The notes: generated by a model from the letters alone, not told the origin. A DNA stretch of 64,000 nt from Dokdonella immobilis (GCF_900115085.1 NZ_FOVF01000004.1:183555-247554); one strand, 5' to 3'; positions 34,611-43,549 are shown, counted from the first letter of the stretch. Program-made: numbers and translations.

Positions 34611-35426
34611 CTATGGATCCGGGCTCGCATTGGCCGCCTCGGCAATACGCCGGTGCAGCGCGTCGAGCCCGTCGAACAGCGCGGCGGGACCGGGCTGCAG
34701 GATGATCGGCGACTTGATCTCGTGCAGCTGGCCATTGCGCACGGCGGGTATCGCCTGCCAGCCGGGCCGCGATGCGACGCGATCGGGGCGAAACTTCTTG
34801 CCGCACCACGAACCGAGGATCAGGTCGGGCTGGCGCCGCACGATTTCCATGCCATCGGCAATGATGCGATCACGGGCCAGCGATTTCTCCGCCAGTTCGG
34901 GAAACACGTCGTCGCCGCCGGCGATGCGGATCAACTCGGCGACCCAGCGGATACCGCTGATCGGCGGCTCGTCCCACTCCTCGAAGTAGACGCGTGGGCG
35001 CCGCGGCAAGCGTGCCGCTGCCGCTTCGATCGCGACGATGTGGGCCTCGGCTTCGCCCGCATAACGCTCGGCCTTTGCGGATGCGCCGACCATGGCGCCG
35101 AGCCGGCGGATATAACCGAGGATGCCGGCGACCGAACGGTGGTTGCTGATCCAGACTTCGACGCCGGCCTTGATCAGATCGCGCGCGATATCGGCCTGGA
35201 TATCGGAAAAGCCGATGACGAGATCGGGTTCCAGTTCGAGGATGGCACCGATCTTCGCGCTGGTGAACGCGGAGACCTTCGGCTTCTCGCGGCGCGCCCG
35301 CGTCGGCCGCACGGTGAAGCCGGAAATGCCGACGATGCGGTGCTCCTCGCCGAGCGCGTAGAGCACTTCGGTCGGCTCTTCGGTCAGGCAGACGATGCGT
35401 TGCGGGAACGGATCGCCGCCGCGCAT
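34611..35426 (-). CDS. BtuF/FepB-like substrate-binding protein without signal peptide
   Basis: A 271-residue protein with the fold of iron-siderophore or cobalamin binding proteins: RIVCLTEEPTEVLYALGEEHRIVGIS at the N-terminus, LELEPDLVIGFSDIQAD, a long middle helix and FEEWDEPPISGIRWVAELIRIAGGDDVFPE. No export signal or lipobox is visible in any start choice, so it may act in the cytoplasm or be exported unusually. No transporter genes are near. Its ATG overlaps the pdxH stop by 1 nt (TGATG). Confidence 0.75.
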   Translation of the reverse strand: MRGGDPFPQRIVCLTEEPTEVLYALGEEHRIVGISGFTVRPTRARREKPKVSAFTSAKIGAILELEPDLVIGFSDIQADIARDLIKAGVEVWISNHRSVAGILGYIRRLGAMVGASAKAERYAGEAEAHIVAIEAAAARLPRRPRVYFEEWDEPPISGIRWVAELIRIAGGDDVFPELAEKSLARDRIIADGMEIVRRQPDLILGSWCGKKFRPDRVASRPGWQAIPAVRNGQLHEIKSPIILQPGPAALFDGLDALHRRIAEAANASPDP

Positions 35427-36049
35427 CACGGATAGAGCAGGCGCTGGCTCCAGACGCCAATCCGGCATTCGTAGCGCTGGCGGTCATGCAGGCGGAAATT
35501 CGCGCCGTACCAGAATTCGAACAGGTCGGGTCGAAGCAGATAGCCGCCCCAGTGCGGCGGCCGCGTCACCTCGATACCCTCGAAGCGGCGCTCGATCTCG
35601 GCCACGCGCGCATCGAAGGTTTCGCGGTTCGGCAATTCCTGCGACTGCAGCGAGGCCCAGGCACCGATCTGGCTCATGCGCGGGCGCGTCGCGAAATAGG
35701 CGTCCGAATCGGACGCACCCAGTTTGCCGACCTGGCCTTCGATGCGCACCTGGACCTGGTCGCGCAGGGTCTTCCAGTGAAAACCGACGGCGGCCTGTTC
35801 GTGCGTGGCGAGCTGGCCGGCCTTGGCGCTTTCGTAGTTGCTGAAGAAGCGCAGGCCGTCCTCGCCGAGGCCCTTGAGCAGGACGATGCGCGAGGACACA
35901 CGACCGTTCGCAGCGACCGTGGCCAGCGACATCGCGGTCGGCTCCGGATCGCCGGCGGCGCGCGCTTCATCGAGCAGACGGCGCAGGGTATCGATGGCCT
36001 GCTGGTAGAGTGCGGCGGAATTGGATTGCGGGGCGGCGGCATCGGTCAT
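35426..36049 (-). CDS. pdxH: Pyridoxamine 5'-phosphate oxidase
   Basis: FMN enzyme that oxidises pyridoxamine or pyridoxine phosphate to PLP. The 207 residues contain PTAMSLATV, SSRIVLLKGLGEDGLRFFSNYESAKAGQL, ASLQSQELPNRE and the C-terminal PPHWGGYLLRPDLFEFWYGANFRLHDR, all family-typical. A frame to 36232 exists, but the ATG at 36049 starts the family and avoids overlapping the divergent kinase. It is followed within 1 nt by the BtuF-like gene. Confidence 0.95.
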   Translation of the reverse strand: MTDAAAPQSNSAALYQQAIDTLRRLLDEARAAGDPEPTAMSLATVAANGRVSSRIVLLKGLGEDGLRFFSNYESAKAGQLATHEQAAVGFHWKTLRDQVQVRIEGQVGKLGASDSDAYFATRPRMSQIGAWASLQSQELPNRETFDARVAEIERRFEGIEVTRPPHWGGYLLRPDLFEFWYGANFRLHDRQRYECRIGVWSQRLLYP

Positions 36050-36929
36050 GGGTCGAAATGCTAGCACGCGGCCAGGCTTCGACCCGGCCGTGGTCGCGGA
36101 CATCCTGTCGCACATGCTCGATGGCATCGGCGCATCCTCGCGGCCGCACCTGGTCGGCCTGAGTGCCCTGCAGGGCAGCGGCAAGAGCACCCTGGCCGCG
36201 CAACTGGTCGCGGCCGCGAAGGAACGTGGCATGGCTGCGCTGGCCCTGTCGCTGGACGATTTCTACTTCGGCCGGCGCCAGCGCCTGGCTCTCGCGCGCG
36301 AGGTGCATCCCTTGCTGGCCGTGCGCACCGTGCCGGGCACGCACGACATTGCCCTGCTCGAACGCACGCTCGATGCGCTCTCCTCGGCGGCGCCCACTTC
36401 GCCGGCCCGGATTCCCCGATTCGACAAGGGCACCGATACGCGACTGCCGCCGTCACGCTGGCGCACCGTGCGCCGACGCCCGCAACTGGTCGTGCTCGAA
36501 GGCTGGTGCGTCGGCGTCGGCGCACAGGAGGACGCCGCACTGCGCGAGCCGCTCAACGCTCTCGAGCGTGAGCACGACGCGGACAGGCGCTGGCGGCGCT
36601 TCGTCAATGCCCAGTTGGGCGGCGACTATGCGCGTCTGTGGCAGCGCATCGACCACGTGGTCCTGCTGCGCGCGCCCGCCTACGAAGTCGTGCGGCGCTG
36701 GCGCGAAGAGCAGGAACGAGGCCTGCGCCGCCGCGGTGCGGCGCGCGCCATGTCGCCGGCGCAGGTCCGCCGCTTTCTCGAGTTCGCCGAACGCCTGAGC
36801 CGGCATGCCCTGGCCAGCCTGCCCGAGCGCGCCAATCTGGTCGTCGCGCTCGATGAGGAACGCAGGGTGACCGCTGTCAGGCCGCGGATACCGCGCGCTG
36901 CATCGCGCGCGCCAGCTGGTCGATATTGA
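36048..36929 (+). CDS. P-loop kinase related to D-glycerate 3-kinase / phosphoribulokinase-uridine kinase fold
   Basis: About 293 residues. Walker A is GLSALQGSGKSTLAAQL, followed by LALSLDDFYFGRRQRLALA, VRTVPGTHDIALLERTL and FDKGTDTRLP, which match bacterial glycerate-kinase-like proteins (YggC/YfhR group of P-loop kinases); LVVLEGWCVGVG is the second conserved block. The substrate is uncertain. The start is not fixed: ATG at 36048 overlaps the pdxH start codon on the other strand. The 3' end overlaps the convergent hybrid kinase gene by 53 nt. Confidence 0.72.
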   Translation: MGRNASTRPGFDPAVVADILSHMLDGIGASSRPHLVGLSALQGSGKSTLAAQLVAAAKERGMAALALSLDDFYFGRRQRLALAREVHPLLAVRTVPGTHDIALLERTLDALSSAAPTSPARIPRFDKGTDTRLPPSRWRTVRRRPQLVVLEGWCVGVGAQEDAALREPLNALEREHDADRRWRRFVNAQLGGDYARLWQRIDHVVLLRAPAYEVVRRWREEQERGLRRRGAARAMSPAQVRRFLEFAERLSRHALASLPERANLVVALDEERRVTAVRPRIPRAASRAPAGRY

Positions 36930-38445
36930 TCGGCTTGGTCAGGTACTGGTTGGCGCCGGCATTCAGGGCGACCTTGCGCGCCTCCTCGGTCGGCGTTGCC
37001 GACAAGGTGACGATGTGCCCGCGATAGCCCTTGGCGCGCAACCGGAACACGGCCGTATTACCCGACAGTCCGGGCAGTTCCACGTCGACCAGCAGCACGT
37101 CGGGCGGATTCGCCAGGGCCTGTTCGACCGCCAGGGTGGCCTCGCCGACCGAGCGCACGCGAAAACCGAGGTCGGTCAGCATCACCTCGAGAAGATGGGT
37201 GATGTCGGGATCATCGTCGACCACGAGCACGCTGCGCACGCGCTGCTGCGTGCCCCCTGCGGCATCGGACGACAACAGTGGTGCGTCCGCCGGTTTGGCC
37301 AGGGCCAGGCCGGGCAGGACGATGCGGAAGCGCGACCCCTTGCCGAGCGTCGACTGCAGGTCGAGCGTTCCATGCATCTGCCGGACCAGGCGCTTGACGA
37401 TACTGAGGCCAAGACCCGCGCCGCTGCCGGCCGCCTGACCGACCTTGTTGAACGGCTCGAAGACACGCTCGCGATAGTCCTCGCCGATGCCGATGCCGGT
37501 GTCTCGGACTTCGATCAGCAGGGCCGCGTCCTTCCAGGCCAACCTGGCCTTGACCTCGCCGTGATGGGTATAGCGCACCGCGTTGGAAATCAGGTTGACC
37601 AGGATCTGGCGCACGCGCAGTTCGTCGAGCACCGGCGTGGTCTCGTCGACCCGTTCGAGTTCGATGCCGAAATCCAGGCCCTGCTCGACGGCCAGCGGGC
37701 GGAACATGCCGTCCAGATCCTCCTGCATGGCCTGCAGGTCGGTCTCGACCGGCGCCAGCAGGCTCGACCGCGTATCGGCACGCGCGTATTCGAGCAGGTT
37801 CTCGGCCAGCGTGAACAGGTAATTGGCATTGCGCCGGATGGCACGCAGGGCATGCCGTGTTTCTGCATCGGGCTCGGGCTCCACGCGGGTTTCGAGCAGG
37901 TGCAGATAGCCGAAAACCGAAGTCAGCGGCGTGCGGAAATCATGGCTCAAGGTCGCGATCAGTGCGTTCTTGAGGGCGTTGGCATCCTGCAGGCGCGCGC
38001 GCTGCTGTTCGAGTTCGCTGCGGATCTGGCGCAGCTGGGCGATCGCCTTGCCTTTCTGGTATCCGATCAGGGAGGCCTCGTTGCTGGTCTGCTGCTGCGC
38101 CTGCTGGCGATCGTGTTCACCCTGCGCATCGAGCAGCAGCACCCGATAACCGTCACCGGCGACGAGCAGATGCACGTGTGCACTGCGCCCGTTCGGCATC
38201 TGCACGAACGGCAGGTCGACGCTTTCGTCATGCGACAGGCCGATGAAAAGATCCTGCAGCTGGCGGGCACCGGCCTGGGCGTTGTCGACATCGAAGCCAA
38301 ACCGGTTCGCATCCCCCTGCAGGTTGATCAGGTGCCAGGCCGAATCGAATTCCAGCAGCAGGGGTTGTGCGCGCTCGAACAGGAACCGGGCGATGTGGCG
38401 CTCCACTTCGGGCGAGAAGTCGGCGAGCTCCGGCGCATCCTTCAT
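36877..38445 (-). CDS. Soluble hybrid histidine kinase (PAS-like, HisKA, HATPase, receiver)
   Basis: A 522-residue cytoplasmic sensor without membrane segments. Residues about 20-115 look PAS-like, followed by a coiled coil (about 118-165). HisKA has the phospho-acceptor H168 in SHDFRTPL; HATPase shows N288 (ISNAVRY), DTGIGI near 315 and GSGAGLGLSIV near 340. A C-terminal receiver (about 404-522) has the DDD acid pocket at 410-412, phospho-acceptor D454 and K504. Its ATG overlaps the stop of the Ras-like GTPase gene by 4 nt. No DNA-binding output is fused; the OmpR-like regulator 3 kb upstream on the same strand is a possible partner. Confidence 0.88.
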   Translation of the reverse strand: MKDAPELADFSPEVERHIARFLFERAQPLLLEFDSAWHLINLQGDANRFGFDVDNAQAGARQLQDLFIGLSHDESVDLPFVQMPNGRSAHVHLLVAGDGYRVLLLDAQGEHDRQQAQQQTSNEASLIGYQKGKAIAQLRQIRSELEQQRARLQDANALKNALIATLSHDFRTPLTSVFGYLHLLETRVEPEPDAETRHALRAIRRNANYLFTLAENLLEYARADTRSSLLAPVETDLQAMQEDLDGMFRPLAVEQGLDFGIELERVDETTPVLDELRVRQILVNLISNAVRYTHHGEVKARLAWKDAALLIEVRDTGIGIGEDYRERVFEPFNKVGQAAGSGAGLGLSIVKRLVRQMHGTLDLQSTLGKGSRFRIVLPGLALAKPADAPLLSSDAAGGTQQRVRSVLVVDDDPDITHLLEVMLTDLGFRVRSVGEATLAVEQALANPPDVLLVDVELPGLSGNTAVFRLRAKGYRGHIVTLSATPTEEARKVALNAGANQYLTKPINIDQLARAMQRAVSAA

Positions 38446-38942
38446 GGGTCGAGACTCCGTGCCAGTTCCACGAATGCCTGGTCCACGCCGTCGCCGGAGA
38501 GCGCGCTGGTTTCGATGACCGGCAGGGTCTTGCGCAGTTCGACCAGGGTCGACGGCGCGACTTCCCAGCGTTCGACCAGATCGAGCTTGTTGACCAGCAA
38601 TACCGCCTGCGCCCCGGACAACAGGCTGCGCGACTGCAGGAGCAGATCGATCGCCGTGCGCAGGGTTTGTTCGCGCGTGCCATCGGCGACCAGAAGCAGG
38701 CCGCTGGCGCCGCGCAGGTAGCTCATGTTGAGCGCATCCAGAGCGCTCTTGCCGGCGATGTCCCAGACCACGAGCTTGAGCGGATCGCGGCCGTCGCGGA
38801 TGACTTCCTTGCTGTCGACCTTGACCCCGACCGTGGTCAGGTACCTGTCGGAAAAGGTGTTGCGCACGTAGCGCGAGACCAGGCTGGTCTTGCCCACGCC
38901 AAAATCGCCGAGCATGCAGATCTTGCGCGCCATCGCGCTCAT
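38442..38942 (-). CDS. Ras/Rab-like small GTPase
   Basis: A 166-residue single-domain GTPase of the Ras superfamily type found in bacteria. Motifs: G1 GDFGVGKTS (12-20), G2 Thr in TTVG (36-39), G3 WDIAGKS (60-66), G4 NKLD (118-121), G5 ETSALSG (144-150). The position of the catalytic Gln after DxAG is Lys (DIAGK), so intrinsic hydrolysis may be low and depend on a partner. It overlaps the upstream roadblock/OmpA gene and the downstream hybrid kinase gene by 4 nt each. Confidence 0.88.
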   Translation of the reverse strand: MSAMARKICMLGDFGVGKTSLVSRYVRNTFSDRYLTTVGVKVDSKEVIRDGRDPLKLVVWDIAGKSALDALNMSYLRGASGLLLVADGTREQTLRTAIDLLLQSRSLLSGAQAVLLVNKLDLVERWEVAPSTLVELRKTLPVIETSALSGDGVDQAFVELARSLDP

Positions 38943-40669
38943 GGCTGCGGCTCCGCGACGACCAGCTCGACGCTGGCGCCACGGAACGTCGACGCACCCT
39001 GCCCTGCCACTTCATCCATCCGCGACTCCTGCAGCAGCGTCGCCGGAACGCCCGCCTCGCGCAGTCTATCGCGAAGCCAGTCGGCCCGCTGGACGCGCAG
39101 GCGACGGTTGATTTCCTCGGTTCCGCTCGAGTCGGTATGGCCGATGATGCGCAGGCGCAGGGCCACGCCGGCCCGTTCGGCCAGCTGGCGAGCGCGGGTG
39201 ATCGCTGCGACCGCGCGTCCGGCAAAGGCAGCCCCATCGGCGTCCGGATCGAGGTCGTCGACGAACTCGGCGCGGTCCGCGGCCAGCGCTTCGGCCAGGG
39301 TGCCGAGCTCGGCGCGCGCCGCCGTCCGCGCCTCGAGCTGCGGATCCGGCGTCTCTTCCACGCGCGCGCTGACTCGCCATTCGACGCCATGCAGGCCGGC
39401 AATCCAGGGCGCCTGCGAGCGGCCGGCTTCGACCCAGGCAGCATCGGCAACACCGGTGACCCCGAGCACGCCCCGATCCACGCTCAGGCCGACGCCGTCG
39501 GGGGGCCGCAGCAATCGCCGTGCACGGCGAAGCAGGACGGCGTCCGCCGTCGAAAGATAACCGTCCAGCTTCAGTTCGGGCTCGACTCCGCCGAGATCGA
39601 CGGCGCCGAGCAGAGGTTCGATGGGTTCGGCATCCGCATCGAGCAGGCCGTGGATGGCCAGCGCCTTCCAGGGTCTCGAGTCGATTTGACCCAGCAGGAA
39701 GCCCGGGTGGGCGACCAGTGCCGTGCGCACGGCATCGACACGCGCGTTCCAGCGCTCGATCCGCACGAAATACCAGGCCAGCGCGCCGAGCACGAGCACC
39801 AGCACGAAGATCAGCGGCCAGCGCGAGGCCCTTTTCGAGGCCGGAGCACCGTCGCGATCGTTCAGCTCGGCGCTGGCGGCGATGATCGCCGCAGGATTGA
39901 GTGCCGTCTCCCACTCGGCCGCCGGCTCCGATCGCGCGTCGGCGGGCAGCTGCGCGTGGATCTGTTCGAGCCGGTCGCTGAGCACGGCGCGCAGGCTGTT
40001 CGGCGGAACACCGGTGATGAAGCAGGCCAGCGAGACCCTCGGCCCGTCGAGCACCCACAACAGGTGATCGCCGACCCGCGCCGCCTCGAGCGAATCGCCG
40101 CCATCACGGCCGACCGAGTCGCGCACGAACTCACCGATCGCGGTGAGCATGCCGGCGATCGCGTCGGCATCGAGATCCGGCAGGCCCGGCGACGATTGCC
40201 GATGCAGGACCAGGCCCGAATCACGCTCGATCAGGAACACATGATCGATGCCATAGCGCAGGGTATGGCGCAGCACGATCTGGGCGAACGGCACGCCGCT
40301 GCGCCAGGCCTCGATACGCCAGCGCACGCCGCGCGGACTGAAACCGTATTCGAGGACCCGGTTCAGATCGCTCATCAGGCCGCGCAGGGCCTCGGCGATG
40401 GCCTTGCGGATGATCGGCCCGATCACCGGGAACAGCGCATCGACGATGCTGTTGCGGTTGTCGCGCACGGCACTGCCAAGCGCGGCCGCGACCGGACTGG
40501 CCAGGGCCCGGGTCATCGGCTCCTGCGGCGCCGCACGCACCAGCGCCGGCAGCAAAGCGGAAAGCTCGCGGTTCTTCTGCTCGAGTTCGGCGACGCGCTG
40601 TTCGGCGCGCTGCAGCTTCTCGCGCTCCTCGGCAAGCAGAATCTGCTTGAGCCGGTCGAGGTCGCTCAT
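38939..40669 (-). CDS. One-TM protein with roadblock-like cytoplasmic part and OmpA-type periplasmic domain
   Basis: A 576-residue protein. Residues 5-40 form a coiled coil; about 125-245 resemble the roadblock/LC7 fold (HVFLIERDSGLVLHR, DADAIAGMLTAIGEFV, DHLLWVLDGPRVSLACFITG), the fold that partners small GTPases. One membrane segment covers 284-302. The C-terminal about 100 residues have the OmpA/MotB peptidoglycan-binding signature (GHTDSSGTEEINRRLRVQRADW). The order suggests inside-out coupling between the cell wall and the GTPase encoded 4 nt downstream. The roadblock assignment is from pattern, not from a search. Confidence 0.75.
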   Translation of the reverse strand: MSDLDRLKQILLAEEREKLQRAEQRVAELEQKNRELSALLPALVRAAPQEPMTRALASPVAAALGSAVRDNRNSIVDALFPVIGPIIRKAIAEALRGLMSDLNRVLEYGFSPRGVRWRIEAWRSGVPFAQIVLRHTLRYGIDHVFLIERDSGLVLHRQSSPGLPDLDADAIAGMLTAIGEFVRDSVGRDGGDSLEAARVGDHLLWVLDGPRVSLACFITGVPPNSLRAVLSDRLEQIHAQLPADARSEPAAEWETALNPAAIIAASAELNDRDGAPASKRASRWPLIFVLVLVLGALAWYFVRIERWNARVDAVRTALVAHPGFLLGQIDSRPWKALAIHGLLDADAEPIEPLLGAVDLGGVEPELKLDGYLSTADAVLLRRARRLLRPPDGVGLSVDRGVLGVTGVADAAWVEAGRSQAPWIAGLHGVEWRVSARVEETPDPQLEARTAARAELGTLAEALAADRAEFVDDLDPDADGAAFAGRAVAAITRARQLAERAGVALRLRIIGHTDSSGTEEINRRLRVQRADWLRDRLREAGVPATLLQESRMDEVAGQGASTFRGASVELVVAEPQP

Positions 40670-40690
40670 GGCGGCGGCAGGACCGGCAGG

Positions 40691-41344
40691 TCAGCGCTTC
40701 GGCAGTTCGAAATCGCCCTTCAGGCGCAGCGCGAGCTCGGTCAACAAGGCGGAGAGATCTTCACGGCCGACCTTGTCGGCGCGCAGCTCGGCGCTGTTCC
40801 GGGCCAGCGACGCCGCCGCTTCGCTGGAGCGCTCGTTGAGCGCCGAACCGAGTTCGGCGAGGGCATCGCGCAGCCGCTCGTCGACCGCGCCGAGTTCGCC
40901 GCTGAGGCCTTCGAGGGCGTTGTTGATCTCGGCACGCGCCGTTCGCGCCGCCTGCTGCACGCGCGTCTCGAGGTCGTCCACGGCCTGGCTGCGGTCGCTG
41001 ATCTCCTGGCGCAGCTGCCTGGCGAGCTTCTCGAACTGTTCGTCGACGCGCTTGTCGATCTGGGCCAGGCGCTTGTCCTGGCTCTCGCGCAAACGCGCCA
41101 TCTCGGCCTCGAGGCGCTGGCCGAGTTCCTGGAAGCGGCGCTCGTAGTCGCGCATCTGGCCGCCGAACAGGATGTCGCGGATCTGGTCGACGTTGCGCTC
41201 CGCATCCGCTTCGGCGGCGGGTTTCTTCGGCTCGGCCATGGTCCTCTTCCTCGCTGTCGGCTTGGCTTGCTTGGCGGCGGCCAGTTTATGCGAAGCGGAA
41301 CGCGATCCGGCCTTTTTCCGAGCGGACTTGCCTGCAGCTGCCAT
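40691..41344 (-). CDS. Coiled-coil protein of the GTPase/OmpA gene set
   Basis: A 217-residue protein. Residues 1-48 are basic and Ala/Lys-rich and probably disordered. NVDQIRDILFGGQMRDYERRFQELGQRL (about 51-78) starts a long coiled coil (to about 185) with a steady heptad-like pattern; the last part (KVGREDLSALLTELALRL) looks like a short helical hairpin. No enzymatic motif. It ends 21 nt before the roadblock/OmpA gene and is likely co-transcribed; it may be a scaffold. Confidence 0.75.
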   Translation of the reverse strand: MAAAGKSARKKAGSRSASHKLAAAKQAKPTARKRTMAEPKKPAAEADAERNVDQIRDILFGGQMRDYERRFQELGQRLEAEMARLRESQDKRLAQIDKRVDEQFEKLARQLRQEISDRSQAVDDLETRVQQAARTARAEINNALEGLSGELGAVDERLRDALAELGSALNERSSEAAASLARNSAELRADKVGREDLSALLTELALRLKGDFELPKR

Positions 41345-41393
41345 GCGCTTTCCCCTTTTCGGTATCGAGCCAACGTCGTCGGTCAGTTATTCC

Positions 41394-42092
41394 TCAAGCC
41401 TGCTCCAGCCGATATCCATGTTGATACACGGCAGACAGTCGCCAGCCATGCTCGCCATTGAGTTCGAGCTTCTTGCGCAGCCGGCTGACGTGCGTGTCCA
41501 CGGTTCGCGTGGAAACGGAGGCATTCATGTTCCAGACGTTCTCGAGCAGGGCTTCGCGGCTGACGATACGCCCGTGGCGACGAAACAGGAACGCCGCCAG
41601 CTCGAATTCCCGTGGGGTGAGTTCGATGTCGCGACCGTCGAAGGCGATCCGCTGGCGGTTCGGATCGACGCGATAGGGCGCTACGTCGAAGCAGCCGCCC
41701 CCGCCGTCGTCGAGGCCGAAACGGCGCAGCACGGCAGCCACCCGGGCCACCAGTTCGTGCTGCTTGGCCGGCTTGACCACGTAGTCGTCAGCGCCCGCAT
41801 TGAGTCCGCGCACGACGTCGGCCTCGCTGGCCCGCGCGGTCAGGAAGATGATCGGCAGGCGCGCGTTGGCCGATGCGCGGATCCAGGCCGCGACCTCCGG
41901 GCCGCTGGCATCCGGCAGCATCCAGTCGAGCAGGAGCAGGTCGATGGCTTCGGAACCCTGGTGGCGGCGAAAGTCGGATGCCGACGAATACAGGCGCGTG
42001 CGGTAACCGGCCTGTTCGAGCCAGTGCAGGATCAGATCGGCCTGATCCGGATCGTCCTCGAGGAATCCGATTACCGCATCAAGCTTTTCCAT
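41394..42092 (-). CDS. OmpR/PhoB-family response regulator
   Basis: A 232-residue regulator: receiver (about 5-120; acid pocket EDD near 13-15, phospho-acceptor Asp in LLLLDWMLPDASGPEV near 55, Thr in FLTARASEAD, Lys in VVKPAKQHEL) and a winged helix (ELTPREFELAAFLFRRHGRIVSREALLENVW, TVDTHVSRLRKKLEL). The start at 42092 is chosen because the longer frame adds a Gly/Ala stretch without ribosome-binding site. It is 49 nt upstream of the coiled-coil gene, at the head of the island, and no separate sensor gene accompanies it. Confidence 0.93.
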   Translation of the reverse strand: MEKLDAVIGFLEDDPDQADLILHWLEQAGYRTRLYSSASDFRRHQGSEAIDLLLLDWMLPDASGPEVAAWIRASANARLPIIFLTARASEADVVRGLNAGADDYVVKPAKQHELVARVAAVLRRFGLDDGGGGCFDVAPYRVDPNRQRIAFDGRDIELTPREFELAAFLFRRHGRIVSREALLENVWNMNASVSTRTVDTHVSRLRKKLELNGEHGWRLSAVYQHGYRLEQA

Positions 42093-42149
42093 GAGGCCTG
42101 GGGCTCCCTGGGCGCCACCGGCGCCTGCCACGCTCCTGCGGCGACGGAT

Positions 42150-42353
42150 CTACTCGACGACGAAGGTGATGCGCAGGTTGACCCGCCATTCCTTGATGTG
42201 GCCGGAGGAATCCGTGATCACCTTGGTCTCGCTGACCCAGGCGCCCTGGATATTCTTGACGGTCTCGGCGACTTTCTTCAGGCCGCTCTGCACCGCGTCC
42301 TCGACGCCCTTCGTCGAGGAGCTGCTGAATTCAATGACCTTGGCTACCGACAT
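42150..42353 (-). CDS. Dodecin (flavin-binding dodecamer)
   Basis: A 67-residue protein that assembles into a hollow dodecamer storing riboflavin or FMN. VAKVIEFSSSSTKGVEDAVQSGLKKVAETVKNI and the GAWVSETK...WRVNLRITFVVE end match the family over its whole length, including the flavin-stacking Trp (W39). AGGAG lies 8 nt upstream of the ATG. Monocistronic by appearance. Confidence 0.95.
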   Translation of the reverse strand: MSVAKVIEFSSSSTKGVEDAVQSGLKKVAETVKNIQGAWVSETKVITDSSGHIKEWRVNLRITFVVE

Positions 42354-42415
42354 CGCTGAATCTCCTTTGCCCGAGACGAAGCGACACTATAGCAAAGCCC
42401 GAAGCAGGGCGGTCT

Positions 42416-42928
42416 TCAGGCGGCTGCGGGGCCGGATCCCTGCGCCCGCGGCACCTTGGGGATGTAGCGAAGCCAGACCAGAAAGACGATCAGGGCATCC
42501 AGCACGATCAGCGCCTGCCACAGGTACAGATGAAACCATTCGAACCAGACATGGCTCCAGAGACCGAGGAAGAACAGGCTGACGATGCGTACGAGGTTCA
42601 GCACCTGCACGGCCAGGAAGCCGAATACGAGGCCGAGCAGGCGGTGCTTCCACGGGGCCGGGAAGGCGAGGATGGCGGAGATGAGGATGATCACCGCCTC
42701 GATACCGTTGCAACCACGCTCGATCGAGACGATGAAGCTGCCGCTGGCATTCTGGATCAGCTTGCCGTGCGAGATCGTGCTGCCATCGAACAGATGGATG
42801 ATCCAGGCGCTGGCCTCGGCCAGAACGGACGTGAAAGGCACGATGAACCAGCGCTCGACGAAGGGTGTCAGTTCGGCGACGAACAGAACGACGAGCAGGA
42901 GCAGGAACACGAGAATGAAGCGCAGCAT
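42416..42928 (-). CDS. Exosortase, XrtH-like
   Basis: A 170-residue integral membrane transpeptidase of the exosortase superfamily, about the short length of XrtH, which processes IPTLxxWG-CTERM proteins. The catalytic triad of the superfamily is visible: C73 (ERGCNGIEA), R114 (LNLVRIVSLFFLG) and H133 (WFEWFHLYLWQALI). Five or six membrane segments. An in-frame ATG 13 codons upstream (42967) is possible; MLRFILVFLL is preferred because a TACACT box lies between the two. No protein in this window carries the IPTL tail. Divergent from aroK. Confidence 0.85.
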   Translation of the reverse strand: MLRFILVFLLLLVVLFVAELTPFVERWFIVPFTSVLAEASAWIIHLFDGSTISHGKLIQNASGSFIVSIERGCNGIEAVIILISAILAFPAPWKHRLLGLVFGFLAVQVLNLVRIVSLFFLGLWSHVWFEWFHLYLWQALIVLDALIVFLVWLRYIPKVPRAQGSGPAAA

Positions 42929-42997
42929 GGCGTTGACGGTATCGGCAAAGCGCGCAGTGTAGCCCATGCGGCGAACGACGCTGATAGCATTCCCCCC

Positions 42998-43549
42998 ATG
43001 AATCCCGCCGCAAACCTCTTCCTGATCGGCCCGATGGGCGCCGGCAAGACCTCGATCGGTCGGCGCCTGGCGGCCCAGCTCGGCCTGGCCTTCGTCGACC
43101 TCGACCTGGCCTTCGAGGAACGCGCCGGGGTCAGCATCGCCCTGACCTTCGAGATCGAAGGCGAGGCCGGCTTCCGCAAGCGCGAAAGCGCCCTGCTCGC
43201 CGAACTCGTCGAGCGCCGGGACATCGTCCTCTCCACCGGCGGCGGCGCGGTGCTCGATCCGGGCAATCGCGAGCAGCTGCGCAACCACGGATTCGTGGTC
43301 TGGCTCGATGCCGACGTCGACACCCAACTGCACCGCTTGCACGCCGATCGCAAGCGGCCGCTGCTCGGCGTCGGTGACCGCCGCGAACAACTCGAACGCC
43401 TGGCGGCGATCCGCAACCCGTTGTATGCCGAGATCGCCGACTTGCGCATCGGCGCATCGGGAACGCATGGCAGCGCCTCGATGGCGCGCCATGCAGGCGC
43501 GCAGATCGCACAGCTGTGGCGGCGCAGCCATGACGGAGGCAAGGCATGA
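42998..43549 (+). CDS. aroK: Shikimate kinase
   Basis: Phosphorylates shikimate in the chorismate pathway. 183 residues with Walker [16 protein letters not shown] near 11, substrate-binding [30 protein letters not shown] and the lid RKRPLL. No Shine-Dalgarno; TAGCAT ends 7 nt before the ATG, suggesting a leaderless message. Its stop overlaps the aroB start by 4 nt, the standard aroK-aroB arrangement. Confidence 0.96.
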   Translation: MNPAANLFLIGPMGAGKTSIGRRLAAQLGLAFVDLDLAFEERAGVSIALTFEIEGEAGFRKRESALLAELVERRDIVLSTGGGAVLDPGNREQLRNHGFVVWLDADVDTQLHRLHADRKRPLLGVGDRREQLERLAAIRNPLYAEIADLRIGASGTHGSASMARHAGAQIAQLWRRSHDGGKA

